NCBI GenBank assembly: GCA_034401795.1
Contig: CM067359.1
Coordinates: forward strand, 148,738,568 to 148,802,567
Reading direction: 5' to 3'
Length of the DNA stretch: 64,000 nucleotides
DNA from: Chaetoderma sp. LZ-2023a
Taxonomy: Eukaryota; Mollusca; Caudofoveata; Chaetodermatida; Chaetodermatidae
Shown: positions 44,927 to 56,884 of the stretch, piece by piece
How the letters are laid out: every line of letters begins with the position of its first letter
How positions within the stretch are numbered: the stretch's first letter is position 1
Notes under the pieces: generated by a model
Told to the model about the DNA's origin: nothing
The model's input: only the letters and a program-made list of their open reading frames with translations
The model's database searches: none
Position numbers and translations under genes: made by a program

Positions 44927-47270
44927 ATGTCATGGAAGTACTTGATAACAACATCACTGAGAACACAAGATATGCTCATATCATGGGCAGCAGTCCATCC
45001 ATGTCTCATCCAGCAGATACCAGAGAGACCAATTTACATCACTTCCTTCCTACCCCTCTTCAAGGAAGAAGCAATATCAGTCGCCATAATATTACATGTA
45101 ATGAATCGCGTCAACACATCTGTGCAGCTCCTACATCCTAGTCAGATCACCGTCATTGCATATGACCAACCAAGGTAAACAATCGCTAAGAAGATACAAT
45201 GGCACTGGCCCGACACTTACTGGGAAACAAAAAACGTCGTCATGCTGGGAGGACTGCATATTGAGATGAGCCATAAGAGATTGGCTTGAAGGGAATGAAT
45301 GGTCGAGCGCAATTAGACAAGCGAATATTGTAACATCAGAGTAATTTCTTAGTGACGCCCTTGTATCTCGTACACGACATGCTCACCAGGTAAGCTCAAT
45401 CTTCCTATGGACAATGCGTACCAAGAGTGCATACAGTTATTGCCGGAAGATGAGGCGCAACTTGACTTACCACAATGGCAGTCAAAGAGGTCATTAGACA
45501 GTCCTCAATTCCTATACTGGGCGCTAACAATGAACTTTGAGTTACTGATCCTTATGTTTATTCAGTCACTGCCTTATGGTAAGTTCGACCTGTATCAGGA
45601 ATCCATGGGGCGTTTAGTACCGTGGTTTTTTGCACTTGACCAAAACAATTATCCTCGTTGACTACCCACTCACTTAGGTGATAAAAATCTCCCAGATGTA
45701 GAATCTATGTTTCAGATTGGCTGTTTTTCATATGCAAAACACAGTGTGTATTTTCAGCCATATCGACTGACCATGTCTCTAAATAGAGCAATACGTTTGT
45801 GAAAGATGGTGGTGTTATTGGATTAGCAAAAGGTTTATCTCCATTACTGCAATGGGTGATTTATGGACCAGAGGTTGCTAGTGCGGTTGCGGAATTCGAA
45901 GCATGTCTGGATGCTATAAAGATAAATCAAAGTAAAGGCCCAGATCGTCATCACCACGATCAAGTAAAAAGTGTCCATGCCACATTTCAAAAGCAGGCTA
46001 TGGAATTGGCTGCCGGTGTAGAATATATGGGAAATCCTTTTAAAGAGAACAGTCATAATATTCTAGTTTAGACAGCAAAGAGGTCGCCACTGATAAACTA
46101 GTGACAGCAGTTGGGACAATTAGGAAATTTGGCATGCAGCCGTTTGATTCGTTTGTGGAAAAGCGCCTTGTGACTAAAACATAGTCAATCACAGATCCCA
46201 TAAAATGAAACAAGTTTGCTCCCTCCAGCAATCCACAAAACCTGCAGAATTCGAAAGGAAAACAAGGAATTACATCACTGAAGCAGAACTGTTCTCGCAA
46301 CTATATATATCATGCCAAGTTCGCCATGGAAACCTCGAGGAAGTCTTCGTTCATGAGAATCCAAGATATCCACTTACCATTTCACAATCTAACAACTTGA
46401 GACTGGGAGAAAAATCTGATTTATTGAGGTGTCTGAAAAGCTTGTCCAATTCCCCCACAAGCAGGTTCTGTAGTAGATGCAACACTCATCGATGGAGCAG
46501 CCCTTATGAATATGCTGAAACCAAATGGAGTCTGCTAAACATTTGCTGACTATGCAAGCCATATCTACTTGCCATATATTAGAAACCAATTGCAACCTGT
46601 ATAGAGGCCCGATGTCATTTGGGACCTATATATCAATAACAGTTTGAAAGCCACTGTCCGGATCAAACGTGGAAATGGTATCCGTCGCAGGGTTGAACCA
46701 GGCATAAAGCTTCCCAGGAAATCTATTGCTCTTCATGTTTTTCACTCTTTTACCGGGTGCGACCAAACATCTGGATTAGCCAGCCGAGGAAAGATCACAT
46801 CACTGCATGGGCAGCATGGATGGCTACGAAGAAGTCACAACCACATTTGCGTCATTAAGAACAACACCAACAAAAGAAGATGTCTTGGATACAATGCCAA
46901 TAGTTGAACAATGTGTTCTCCTAATGCATGATAGAACAAGTACACCAGAGAAAGTCAACGATGCCGACAAAATCCTGTTCACGCAGAAAGAAAAATCGCT
47001 CGAAAACATACCACCTACGTCAGACGGGTTACAGCAACGTACACAACGAGTTGCATATCAAGCTGGACATTGTTTGGGCCAGAGCTTGATTTATACTCCT
47101 GAGTTACCATGTTCAAGCCAATGTGTTGGAGAACATTAGAAGCACACTGGAAACATCTGTGGACCACGTTGTCCGAAGCATTTAAAGCATGGCAGGAACT
47201 ACTACCGCAAATGCAACTAAGCAATGTACGGCTCTTTGCAAATGTGGGATGACCGCCGCTGTGTCTAGTC
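44927..47270 (+). pseudogene. Transposon ORF, FTGCD superfamily, many frameshifts and deletions
   Basis: Blocks in order, in changing frames: 44975-45280 (ISWAAVHP, LHPSQITVIAYDQPR, VVMLGGLHIEM, matching VLVFDQALY and LRMGDFHTMM of the larger element); 45407-45660 (GKFDLYQES, LVPWFFALDQNNYPR, matching AIPWAFAYDKINYARYLP); 45799-46071 (KDGGVIGLA, GPEVASAVAEF); 46205-46540; 46644-46730 (LKATVRIKRGNGIRRRVEPG); then FTGCDQTSG at about 46752. From there the frames give a weak EDTxD-type region lost to deletion, then PPTSDGLQQRTQRVAYQAGH (46990-47070). The Cys-rich tail has not survived. The segment with the EADTR and EDTD acids appears deleted, so the nuclease is dead. Confidence 0.8.
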
Positions 47271-47329
47271 TGTAGACACATACTTAACCCTTTCAATGAC
47301 AAGTCCCTAAAAAGCAAACTCGTTATGAT

Positions 47330-47460
47330 ATACATGTGTGGCTTATTCTGCTGGATCTTTAGAAATTAATATGATTGGAAGCTACTTATGCCTATTGTAG
47401 CAATGCATTAGTCATATTAATTTCAAAATAGTAAACAGCTTTCCTGTTTAGTTAACCTGA
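47330..47460 (+). repeat. Hairpin MITE family A relic inside element 2
   Basis: A palindrome-like segment AGAAATTAATATGATTGG... and its near-complement followed by CAGCTTTCCTGTTTAG, the type 2 tail. It shows insertion into, or capture by, the older transposon. Confidence 0.5.
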
Positions 47461-47469
47461 GATTGAGAT

Positions 47470-47880
47470 ACGGGGAATTTATTGGTGAAAAGGTTAATCT
47501 GTCAATCTGATAACAATGTTAATTATTTAAGGTACTGATAACGTTTGCGACCAGTAAATTACCAAGTTATGTAATAGAATTTTAACATACCAGAGTAAGG
47601 GTAAGAAAAGGAATTATTTGTGTGAATAATTTACTAATTTGTATTTACCTTTAACCGTAAAGCGCTTTAACCCTTTGAACGATAAACTTCTAGAGATTTC
47701 AAGACAATCTCACAGGTTAGCTGTTGAATATTTTATAACTAATTTGGTTCAGACAGCCACATTTACCAGTTAAACTAGTTAGAAGATATCTAATCTATTA
47801 TTTATCAGATTGTTATGATTTTTCGTAAATTGGCCTTTCAGATTCAAAGAGTTTATTATTTTTTATTTTTTATTTTTTTG

Positions 47881-47921
<41 letters not shown>

Positions 47922-48159
47922 GTTCAGCATATGGTTCGTAATAAGCATATGATTTGTAATAGCTATGTCCAAACCTAATTTTGCCCATGGAATGATTTTA
48001 TGTTATCATTTGAATGCTTTAGCTGGCATTATATAGGTGGCCACTTTAAAACGGTGATCATTTTGAACATAGTTGGCCATTAACAAAATAATTTCGTTGG
48101 ACACATATCTAATATTAGTACACCATATAATTTATCATGTCAAATTTGATGCTTCAAAT
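47470..48159. other. Element 2 interior: AT-rich, hairpin arm and (TTA)n microsatellite
   Basis: A partial family A arm is near 47722-47790, a poly-T/TTTTTA run near 47858-47880 and a (TTA)15-type run at about 47882-47925. The rest is weakly similar to the inverted-repeat interior. Confidence 0.5.
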
Positions 48160-48513
48160 CCTTTGTGCGCCACATTTAATGTTTGTTAAGTGAGTTTGCC
48201 TTTAATTTTAATATTTTGTCAGCCATCTTGAAAAGATATGGCCGCCATTTTGATTTAAAAATAAAAATAACATATACCATATATTAGTACTCTTCAGATA
48301 TACTACAATTAATTTGAATGCAATCTTAGAGATTTTGGCATATTTCAGGATTATCATGGCGGCCATTTTGAAAATGGTGGCCATCTTGAAAGATATTTTA
48401 AAATTCAAATTGGTCCATATCTAATGTTAATCTATGGCTCAAATGCTATCACCATGCCAAATTTGGTGCTTTTTACCAAATGTGCACAATTATTTCACCA
48501 TAAGGCCTAACTA
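48160..48513 (-). repeat. Right terminal inverted repeat of element 2
   Basis: Inverse of 43776-44128. Contains two ATGGCGGCCATTTTG-type motifs (48238-48252 and 48356-48370). Confidence 0.85.
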
Positions 48514-49199
48514 AGCCCTTTATTCTCGGTACCTAACAGTACATGGGAGGTCTGACGGTTTATGTCAGCATTACGTATCCGCCGAAAAGGAAGTCATAGC
48601 TTAATTAGAGGAGTACATTTCTAGGTATGCGTCGCCCATTTCTAGCTAACCTCAGAGAATTTGGTGAATTATATTTGATATGGACTAGTAACTGGTGTCA
48701 TGTCAGTGTGGCACAGGTAGATAGCATGGCCCACGCACCCACCCACCCCCAGAAAGCCAAATCATAGCCCTTACCATGCTGATGTCAATATTCTATCCTT
48801 TACTGTGTCATTAGCCAGGAGAATGCATTGTGTACATTTTTTAACAATTTGGGTGGACGATGTTTCTCTCGTTCCACCAAATCTGTTGAAAAATGAACAG
48901 CAATCCATCTTTTAATTTAATTTGAAATTTTTTACTTCCGAGTGGTATGGGTTAAATGCAGATTGCGGTTAACTGGATCTTGGGTGCCATTTAAGGTACA
49001 CACTAGATCTGTGTTGTTTGGTATGGAGACTACAAGATCAATTCATAACCCATATTGAATGGTGATTCGCACCCACTACAAATCTACAACTTAAGAATGA
49101 ATTTCTGCTGGGAATCTAACGTAAAAACAACGTAAAATTAATGCTAATTATGTTTTTTATTTGACATGCATGATAGAAAACTGTAACAGGTATGTAACA
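48514..49199. other. Non-coding stretch, nothing firm
   Basis: Short fragments resembling a family A type 2 head and tail (TTCTAGGTATGCGTCGCCCA near 48630) but no full element and no gene. Confidence 0.4.
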
Positions 49200-50020
49200 C
49201 AATGGCTGGCCAGGTAGTAATTTATGTGGGCAAATGGTCACGCAGTAGGCTACCTCGCCTGTGCGCACATCTCAGAGACCATGTGTCTTACGACCATTAT
49301 ACTAGTATGCAAGTATGTGTGGACGTTATTGGCGTGATTAGCGTCTATCGAGTTCCTAATTCTAGGTCCAATTCACGTCATATCTCGACTGGTTTATATT
49401 GTCTATTATTGGTAATTTCCCCAGTTTTACACTCTTTTTATACTCATGAGTGGAGAGAGGCAACAAGGAGTGAAGGAGGCCTATGTTTCCACGGATTCCT
49501 CGTCTGTCTCTTGATCATCTGAGCGGGATGGAAACCCCGTCCGGCTGATTACCAATGAATCACTATAACAACACGGCCAATCGTATCCTTCGTGACATTA
49601 ATGTAGACCTATTTATCATTGCCGGAGAATGATGGGAATCGAACACACAACTGGCGGCAGCACCTAACACCATAGTCCACAAACGTGTCACCCACACCAA
49701 CGCCGCAGGACGAAACCCCTACTTTGCCAGTGGGGCTTTCACGAGTGTGGGTTTCTAACACACAGTGGAATTCTGTGGTGGCGAATTTTGTCCGTAATTG
49801 TAACATAGTAGCCAGGTGGTGATTTAAGTGCGCAGAGGGTCACACACTACCTCACCTGTACTGTGCTGTACATACATCGCGGAGACCACACATATGGCAG
49901 CCTCCCCTGCAAAATAGGATTTGTGTCACGCGCTGTTTGTCTGGTGTAAGGGTGTGTGGGCTATGAAGCTAGGCGCGCTTCCGCCTGTTGTGGGTTTGAT
50001 TCCCCGTATATGCCAAATAT
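49200..50020 (+). repeat. Two direct copies of a SINE-like repeat with tRNA-type B box
   Basis: 49203-49290 and 49808-49890 share GCCAGGTAGTAATTTA, GGTCAC and CTACCTCGCCTGT. The second copy continues to GGCGCGCTTCCGCCTGTTG and GTGGGTTTGATTCCCCG (about 49960-50012), close to the tRNA/SINE internal promoter B box. A reversed B-box-like GGGAATCGAAC lies at 49633-49643. Confidence 0.55.
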
Positions 50021-50504
50021 CGTAATGCTACGAATAGTTGTACAAATAATGTTTACATAAAAATAGCAAATAATAACAAATATATCAAACCTATAATAAT
50101 ACCAAAATAAAATAGAGTTTTCGAAGATTTATGTATATCTATCAGTTCTCTTTAAATTGACAAAAGAACCTTCTTGACCCCGTCAAACGTATTTTACAAA
50201 CCACGGCTAATTACACTATTATTTTACATCAAATCTCCCGGACACAAATGCTTAGTCAGGAACGCGGAAAACAGAGTATGCGTAATCCGGAGATGAGACG
50301 TTACAGTCATCTTCCGATAATCAACTAATAACATACTATCTCGCGTATCCATGGTACCAGCGAGAGACTGAAATCGGTGCGGTTAGGTCAGTGTATGTTC
50401 GATGAAACATCGCTGATAGAAAGTGGTAAAATGTGCTGCTTCTTAAGGATTTGTATTCGCACACGAGACTGTGACGACGTAGTGGCCTGTAAAAGTAATG
50501 GAGG
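50021..50504. other. Non-coding stretch, nothing recognised
   Basis: AT-rich to about 50270, then unassigned sequence up to the next MITE. Confidence 0.4.
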
Positions 50505-50765
50505 GTTCGATCTGTCACTCAATTAACTGAGGTCACAATCATAGTGACGTATCTAGCTCCGTCATGAACACCGAAAGTCCGTCAAGTGTACGAATTGTAT
50601 TATTTGATGGATTTATATTTTCATAAACATGCTGTTGAATATTTTGTAATTAATCTTACTTGGAGCTTTAGCTGCAATAGGCAGGAACAGTTCCAGTCAA
50701 ATTAGTTTCAAAATATTTAGCAGCTTTCCTATATAGTGACCTTGTAATTTTGAATAGGTGTGGCG
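50505..50765 (+). repeat. Hairpin MITE family A (type 2), plus, shortened tail
   Basis: Head GGGTTCGATCTGTCACTCAA, then TCCGTCAAGTGTACGAATTG and the palindrome at 50634-50720 (GGAGCTTTAGCTGCAATAGG centre), cut off soon after. Confidence 0.75.
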
Positions 50766-50919
50766 TGGCCATGAATGGGTCCGTCTATTAGTGTAAGCCA
50801 CTAAACCTGGGAAGTGCTTTTAAATGGCGCCATGCCGTCCCTAACGTGTGTGGTGTAATGACTGTATGGATCATTTCTCTTATCAAGTATTCGTGGCATT
50901 ACGGCACATTAGCATTGCC

Positions 50920-51078
50920 GGGGATTCGAACCCACAACTGACGAAAGCGCCTGCATCATAGCCCACAAGGGCTTCCACCAGTCCAATGCAGCAAATCGTG
51001 CGGCGTTGGTCTGCTGGAACCGTTTGCGTGCTATGATGCTAGGCGCTTTCGCCAGTTGTGGGTTCGGTTCTCCGTCAT
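50920..51078. repeat. Inverted pair of the SINE-like B-box repeat
   Basis: The left arm (50924-50990: GGGGATTCGAACCCACAACT, GAAAGCGCCTGCATCATAGC) and right arm (51020-51075: GCTATGATGCTAGGCGCTTT, CCAGTTGTGGGTTCGGTTCT) are near-complements around a roughly 30-bp spacer. Each is the B-box half of the repeat at 49905-50012. Confidence 0.7.
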
Positions 51079-52257
51079 TATCTTATCATAATATAGACAT
51101 TGCTTTTTGCCAACGCGATGCAAATCGATTCGTAATAATAAACAAAAGTTCCTTCTCCGTGAACACCAAAGAAATGGTGTAACTGGGTCTAGACCGAGGA
51201 CTAATTTTCAAATGTGTATTAGCGATAATAGTTGCTCTTGAGATAGATTCCACCACTTATTTTTGTTTTCACACCATCTCAGCGTCCGATGGTGACAACT
51301 AGTCTAATTACTCGCCGTTGTCTCGTATTTCACGTTGATTAGATTCGCCTTGAAATATTACTTAGCGTGTATTATTACACTGTCCTAAATGAGCTACGGG
51401 CGAGATATTGACAGGTGCAGTAATTATTGCCTCTATCTGCGCATCTGTCTGTTCTTGTGGTGGCAGTTCGTAGTCCATATAGTATGGCGGAAACGGTGCG
51501 TAGCGAATTAGCGGAGTATGAGGATGGGTGGATGTTGGTGAGATGGGTCTTTTAAAGGTGAATATTTTTGGAGAGGAAATGAAATTCCAGTAGCAAATAC
51601 GCAGGCTGTGCGTGAGTTTATGTATCCATGTATGCGTGCGTGCGTGTGTGCGTGCTTGCTTGCGTGAGTGCGTACATGCGTGCGTGCGTGAATGAGTGTG
51701 TACATGTGTGCGTGCCTACGTATAATATGAGCATAGCTTGGTTTGAATTGTCGGGGCAAGGCTAGAAATGGATTACTCTATTATGTTTCATCATTGTATC
51801 TAATGTCCAGGAAGGTAAGAGACATATTTAGATACCCGGATACAGACGAGGAGTCCATGCATGTTTAGAATAGATCGAATACACTATGCTACATTGCTGG
51901 TCGGTGTTTGTCAAATCCCTAACGGGGTAGCCAGATATGCACGTCCAGTTCAAAAGGGAACTTTTCAAAAGATTGGTGGAGGTGGTATTAATTTGTTGGA
52001 TAACCCGAGCACACTTGAAATGGGGGTTTGTAGGACATGAAATCCTTCGGATGGTATTTGACTTTCAAGAGAGCATTGCCATGTTAGACAATGATAAAAC
52101 ACAAGAGAGTTGCCATGAACACCTCAAACACGGAATTGATATCATATAGCACATTGGTTGACCATTCTTGAGAAGGAAAGATAGCCTATTCATTTTAAGA
52201 AGGCGTCATACATCTAATTGGTATGTGGAGAAACCGTGTATAAACTTGCGACGGAGG
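51079..52257. other. Non-coding stretch with a GTGC microsatellite
   Basis: A degenerate (GTGC)n/(GTGT)n run at about 51605-51725. No gene recognised; the open frame at 51937-52149 has no known relatives. Confidence 0.5.
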
Positions 52258-52630
52258 AGTCCAGTTTTAGCTCTGTCTAACCCATCTTTAGCTAAGCTCA
52301 ACCCACATTTCACCCGTGCGGGGATCGATCGATCCCTGAACACCATGACTATCAATATCCAGAAAACTATACAGGTAAGCTGTTGAATATGTTGAAACTA
52401 ATTTGACTGGGTGCTGTTGCTGCCTACCATAAAATTAGTTTTAAAATATTTACTGGAATGTTTATTAAATAGTAAAGACATACAATTCGTACAACAAAGC
52501 TTAGTCCGTCATCAATTAAGCATTCGTGACGAACTTTGCTCCGTCATTCATGACGTAATTGATTATAACGTCATACTAGACGTTACACCTAGATGAATAT
52601 GACGTCATATAATTGACTGAGAAACTGGAA
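52258..52630 (-). repeat. Hairpin MITE family A (type 1), minus
   Basis: CCAGTTTTAGCTCTGTC start, GGGATCGATCGATCCC, palindrome with its right arm trimmed (52380-52455), TACAATTCGTACAAC, TGACGTCA at 52600-52607 and end GAAACTGG. Confidence 0.85.
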
Positions 52631-52745
52631 TCTGTTTGTTAGTGCAAAATATGGAAAGGAACAATATAACATATATGCGCAATGTAGGCTCATTGGAAGA
52701 AAAGCTTGCAAGGTATGCACGGGATTTCCAGCTTTAATACACTAC

Positions 52746-53033
52746 GTGCTTTGTCAATGTGTTCTTAAGAAATATAAGAAAGATAAAAGAGTAAAAAAGA
52801 ACGATATGTCTGTCGTCTTGCGAATATATGCCAGAACAAATTCTGAAGACATTAATGAATGCCGCCAGATGCGATTTACTAAACAAACGCATCCCATTGA
52901 CGACGTACATTCAACTGAAGCTACGCAGAAAGAGCACACAAGACGAGCGGCTTGTGATGGCGCAAAAATGGTGTTGGAGCGATACCTTTGTGGACAGCAC
53001 TGGCAAAAGCTTCAACTCAATAGTACCCGCTAA
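52746..53033 (+). other. Unrecognised 95-codon ORF, basic
   Basis: An open frame rich in Lys, Arg and Glu, with an overlapping second frame. No family is recognised, there is no promoter signal, and it lies between two MITE copies. It may be a transposon relic or chance. Confidence 0.2.
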
Positions 53034-53054
53034 TAAACCTTTCCATTTTATCCA

Positions 53055-53415
53055 TCCATCATAGGATGTCGTAATTAACTTCGTAACGTGTAGAATGTCA
53101 TCATAATGAATGACGTCATTCTGACGTCATGAACGACGTAGATAAGTACGCCACGAACGCGTATTTGAAGACGGACTATGCGTTGTTGTAAGAAGTGTGT
53201 CTTTACTATTTAATACATTTTCTGTTGAATATTTTGAAACTCATTTCATAGGCAGCAACATCGCCCCGTCAAATTAGTTACAAAATATTCAACAGCTTGC
53301 CTGTACGTTTTTCAGGAAATTGATAGTTAGGGTATTCTGGGATCGGTCAATTCCAACACGACGAAGTATGGGTGGAGCTTACCTAGAGGTGGGTGGGGCA
53401 TAGCCAAAATTGGAA
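53055..53415 (+). repeat. Hairpin MITE family A (type 1), plus
   Basis: Two perfect TGACGTCA sites (53111-53118 and 53122-53129) and a further TGACGTCA-like CCACGAACG site. The palindrome has lost part of its left arm (53223-53300). Tail GTGGGTGGAGCTTACCTAG. Confidence 0.85.
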
Positions 53416-53624
53416 AGGGCCATAGATTTATATTGTGGATTCCAATGTACCACACTGCTCAGCATCTGTCTCTCATCAGCTCCGCACGAATCTGCGCGTA
53501 AGTGTTCGCGCGAAGATGTGACACATGTTAATTTCAGGTTGCTAAAGAACAGTTATTCCAAGCGGAAGGTATGAGTTTCCTGCTTATGGTGTCGGTGAAA
53601 TGACACCTACAACCTTGCATAATA

Positions 53625-54030
53625 TAGGGCTCCATTCTAACCATGCCCCGCCTATTTCTAAATATGCCCCGCCCATTTCTACCTATGCCCAGCTCATTTC
53701 CAGCTATGCCACGCCCACGTTTTGTACGTATTGGGATCGATTTGGAACTGAACCCTGAAATCACAGAATCCCATTTTCAAGGTAATTATACAGGTAAGGT
53801 GTTGAATATGTTGAAACTAATTTAATTTGCTTTTGCTGGAATAGCGTCCAGTCATATTAGTTTCAAAATAACACACAGAAAGGTTATTAAATAGTAAACC
53901 CATCAAAAACATACAATTAATTCATATGCTCCAGCATCATGACGGAGTATTCTCTACCAATTACTATTGTGACATTAGTCTACTTGTGACGCCATATACC
54001 TGAGAGACGGATCGGACCCATCCATTAGAT
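53625..54030 (-). repeat. Hairpin MITE family A (type 2), minus, with triplicated tail motif
   Basis: The ATGCCCCGCCCATTTCTA motif at the start is repeated four times in tandem with variations (53640-53715). Then come GGGATCGATTTGGAAC, the palindrome (53802-53872) and a type 2 head ending CCATCCATTAG. Confidence 0.8.
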
Positions 54031-54369
54031 CGCATATATATGCCACTATTTCAGAAAATACACAACAATGGGCTTGGATGGTTCTAAAACCAGCTTTTGC
54101 TCAATATCTGACAGTCTGCCACCAACATGGCTATCGATTTATAACAGAAACGTTATCACCTGTATCGGCACGTTGTCACGTGTCACGCTAATTTAAGTCT
54201 TAACGATTTACACCATAATTTCAAGGAACGCGTGGCAAATCTGACGGATTTGACAGACAATTTTTCGATAAATATCTTGAGATATCAAAAACTATTCTTG
54301 TAGAAGCGTGTTCAGCATGAGGGGCTACCCAAGAATCAATTTAAAATACCGCTGACCCTCAGACTAAAA

Positions 54370-54755
54370 GATGAATCCAGTCTGTCAGCTAAATGTGTGG
54401 CGTCATAATCAATTGCGTTACGGGTAGGCTGACGTCGCAATCAAATACATCATGAATACATCATGAACAGCATATCTAGTGTGAAAACGCTTAATAGTCC
54501 GCCAAGTTGTAGGAAATGCATGTCTTTACTGTTTAATGAACAGTATTTTGAAGCTAGTCTGACTGGGTGCTGTTGCTGCTTGCTGCCATAGGCAGCAACA
54601 GCACCTAATCAAATTAGTTTCCAAATAGTCAACAACATACTTGCATAGTTTTCTGGAAAATGAGATTCAGAAAATGCAGGATTTGTTCGATCCCAACACG
54701 GCTAAAACGTTGGTGGAGCATAGCAAGCGATAGGCGGGGTATACCTAAAACTGGA
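54370..54755 (+). repeat. Hairpin MITE family A, plus, immediately below a cyclase exon
   Basis: Head GAATCCAGTCTGTCAGC, degraded CRE-like sites, palindrome at 54543-54630 with GGTGCTGTTGCTGCTTGCTG, and a tail ending AAACTGGATT at 54755, only about 30 bp from the donor of the exon at 54785-55562. Confidence 0.8.
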
Positions 54756-54784
54756 TTTATCATTTGCTAAGCTCGTGCACTTAC

Positions 54785-55562
54785 CCCTGACGTAGAATGT
54801 TCCGCCATATGCACGTTCCCTTCCCGCTTCTTCTTTGCTAATAATGAGCATGTGGTATCCCACCAACCTCCGCCAGATGTCGCTATGTTCATGGCGAATG
54901 CTCTTAGCTACCCATTTAATAAACACCTCGATATGTTTTGTATAAAACCTGAGCACGTCGGTCATTGTAGACACATTTGCGTTCAAACGTTCACGATACT
55001 TTTTAATATGCTTATGAAACAAAATCTTTGAGCGAAAGTAATCTGGCGTCTTAATCAACGGCCACTTAGTCAGTTGTTCTATCGAATGGTCTGTGTGTTC
55101 ATATTTTCTTCTTAACTCTTCCCAAATCACCGTATCACCTTTAGCTTCGACAAGAAGAACTGTGATTCCTCTCTCAATTTGCAAGAAGTGGACAACTCTT
55201 CCAGTTTGCAAACTAAACAAAATCTCGCGCTTAACGAATACCTTCGATTTGTGTTCTGTCAAGTTATTTACTACCGTGAGGACATTCTGGATAAGCAAGG
55301 CTATTGCAGCGATAGTAGAGATGAATATCAGCTTGTATAACTGTAGTCTTCTTCCATTTCTTGTATATCCATTCTCTTTGCAGTAGCACGATTTCTGATC
55401 CCGTCTGTGACTGTAGTCAGAATCGTCGTGGTCACCCGAGAAGAAGTCACAAGAAGTATCTGCAATGTTGCTGTCAGTGACGAATCCATAGGTGGAGTAT
55501 CGAGGTTCAGTGTAGTCCACACCAGTATATGACGCCGCCCTTTTCCTCGACTCAGGCACCAT
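54785..55562 (-). CDS. Second NIT sensor exon (guanylate cyclase first exon, paralog or alternative)
   Basis: An intact 259-codon exon from an ATG at 55562 to a donor AGGG/GTAAGT just below 54785, phase 1. It encodes a longer polar N-terminus, a membrane span at about residues 76-95 (YKLIFISTIAAIALLIQNVL) and a NIT domain with TGRVVHFLQIERGIT. It is collinear with the exon at 25335-26097 (compare YHMLIISKEEAGRERAYGGTFY with YHVLMLSKDHAGEERALGATYY), has the same phase and is clearly diverged. No matching catalytic exon was found between it and 26 kb. It could be an orphaned paralog, a gene whose exons are beyond recognition, or an alternative first exon spliced to 19385-20095. Confidence 0.88.
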
Positions 55563-56884
55563 GTTAAGTGAAATAGTTGGTCAACAGCTGACAAGTCAAG
55601 GTTCGGGTATATTTTTAGCAAAGCTTGTGGTAATATGAATCTCAGCAACAGTTATTTAAAATCCGGTTAAAACCCGTTAAATAAGAAGTAAATTGGTCTA
55701 TGGAACGTATGTCGTCAATCGTTCGAAACTAATTCCAACGTGCCGGAAAACCTACAGAAATTATGTTGCCATTCCTCTTCATTTCAAGAAACGATGCTCG
55801 CACAATTACTCAATGTGTGTGGAAGAAGCCACTAAGTGCAACTTTTCACCGACCATCGACATTATATTTCTTACGAGCTCGAAATACCAAACACTTCATT
55901 GAACAAAATCAGTTATATAGCTTAACGAAGAATCGATATATAATTGGATAGAAAAACGTCAACCAATTCCACCGTGGTCAATATTCCGTGCTTGTCATTT
56001 TAGGAAGCATTTAATATATACTTCATTGCTATTTATCTAACGTGCTGTATTTATATATTGTCCGGCAAAAAACATGTTATGATTAAATGAAACGTGAATG
56101 AACATTATCGCTTCGACAGCTGTCCAGTTTCTCTCGGTCAATGAAGGTTCACAAGTACTGCGCTCTGAGCCTCTGACCACGGCTACTGCATGTGCATTTA
56201 TAAAGACATCGATACGGCGCTAGTAACTGTTATATTATGATTATCCGGTTGTTATCTCTATCAGTCAGTACCGGATTCAGCAAACCGATTTTCTCACATG
56301 GGGTGATCAAAGGCGGTATTTAGTACATATCATTATAGTTATTTTACGGCTGTTTATTTTGAAACTAAATTGAGTAAACGTTGCAATTGGCAATGACATC
56401 ATTGCAACGACTTTGGCTCACCTTGTTTCAGGATACTCAGTAGCGCGCACATATATATAGAGCAGACCATATCAGTCAGAAGTTAATTAATTACACCATG
56501 TCACATGCTGTGGCTTCTACGAAGACAAGAAGTAAGTATGGTTTTTTCCGAACCGCATCACATTTCATCCCGCGGCGTTGATCATCCACCCGCAATGCCG
56601 CATAAAACCCACTCACCCAACATTCAGAATTGATGAGTGACAGTAAACTACCGGATTTGGCGAAATAATGATTCATTGACGGGTCACAATTGAACTATAG
56701 TGAATGATACTGCCATAGGAAATGGCCCATGTGTTTATCGCAGCGTGACCTTCAATGTCTTAGTTGGAGTGACAAGGAACATCTTTGGATGACTTCCTTG
56801 ATAAGCTAGCCTGGGATAGGAAACACGAGCATTGCTGGATTCTGAACTACGAGCTATTTGTTTTATCTTTCCACATCTCTCATC
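55563..56884. other. Upstream flank of the second NIT exon
   Basis: The promoter for minus-strand transcription would lie here. A TATATATAG sequence is near 56452 and a partial hairpin arm near 56350-56410, but no clear core promoter is visible. No other gene recognised. Confidence 0.4.

Larger units (their letters stand above)
43776..48513 (+). mobile_element. Second long-TIR transposon of the same ORF superfamily, heavily decayed
   Basis: A 4.7-kb element whose ends (TAGTCAGGCAATATGGTG at left; the inverse of TAGTTAGGCCTTATGGTG at right) begin inverted repeats of at least 350 bp. Between them, on the plus strand, is a wrecked ORF homologous to 35109-39799. The inverted repeats are unrelated in sequence to those of the 33145-40578 element and are built around ATGGCCGCCATTTT motifs. 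A family A hairpin relic (47330-47460) and a TTA microsatellite (47880-47925) lie inside. Exact termini and target-site duplication are uncertain by a few bases. Confidence 0.75.
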
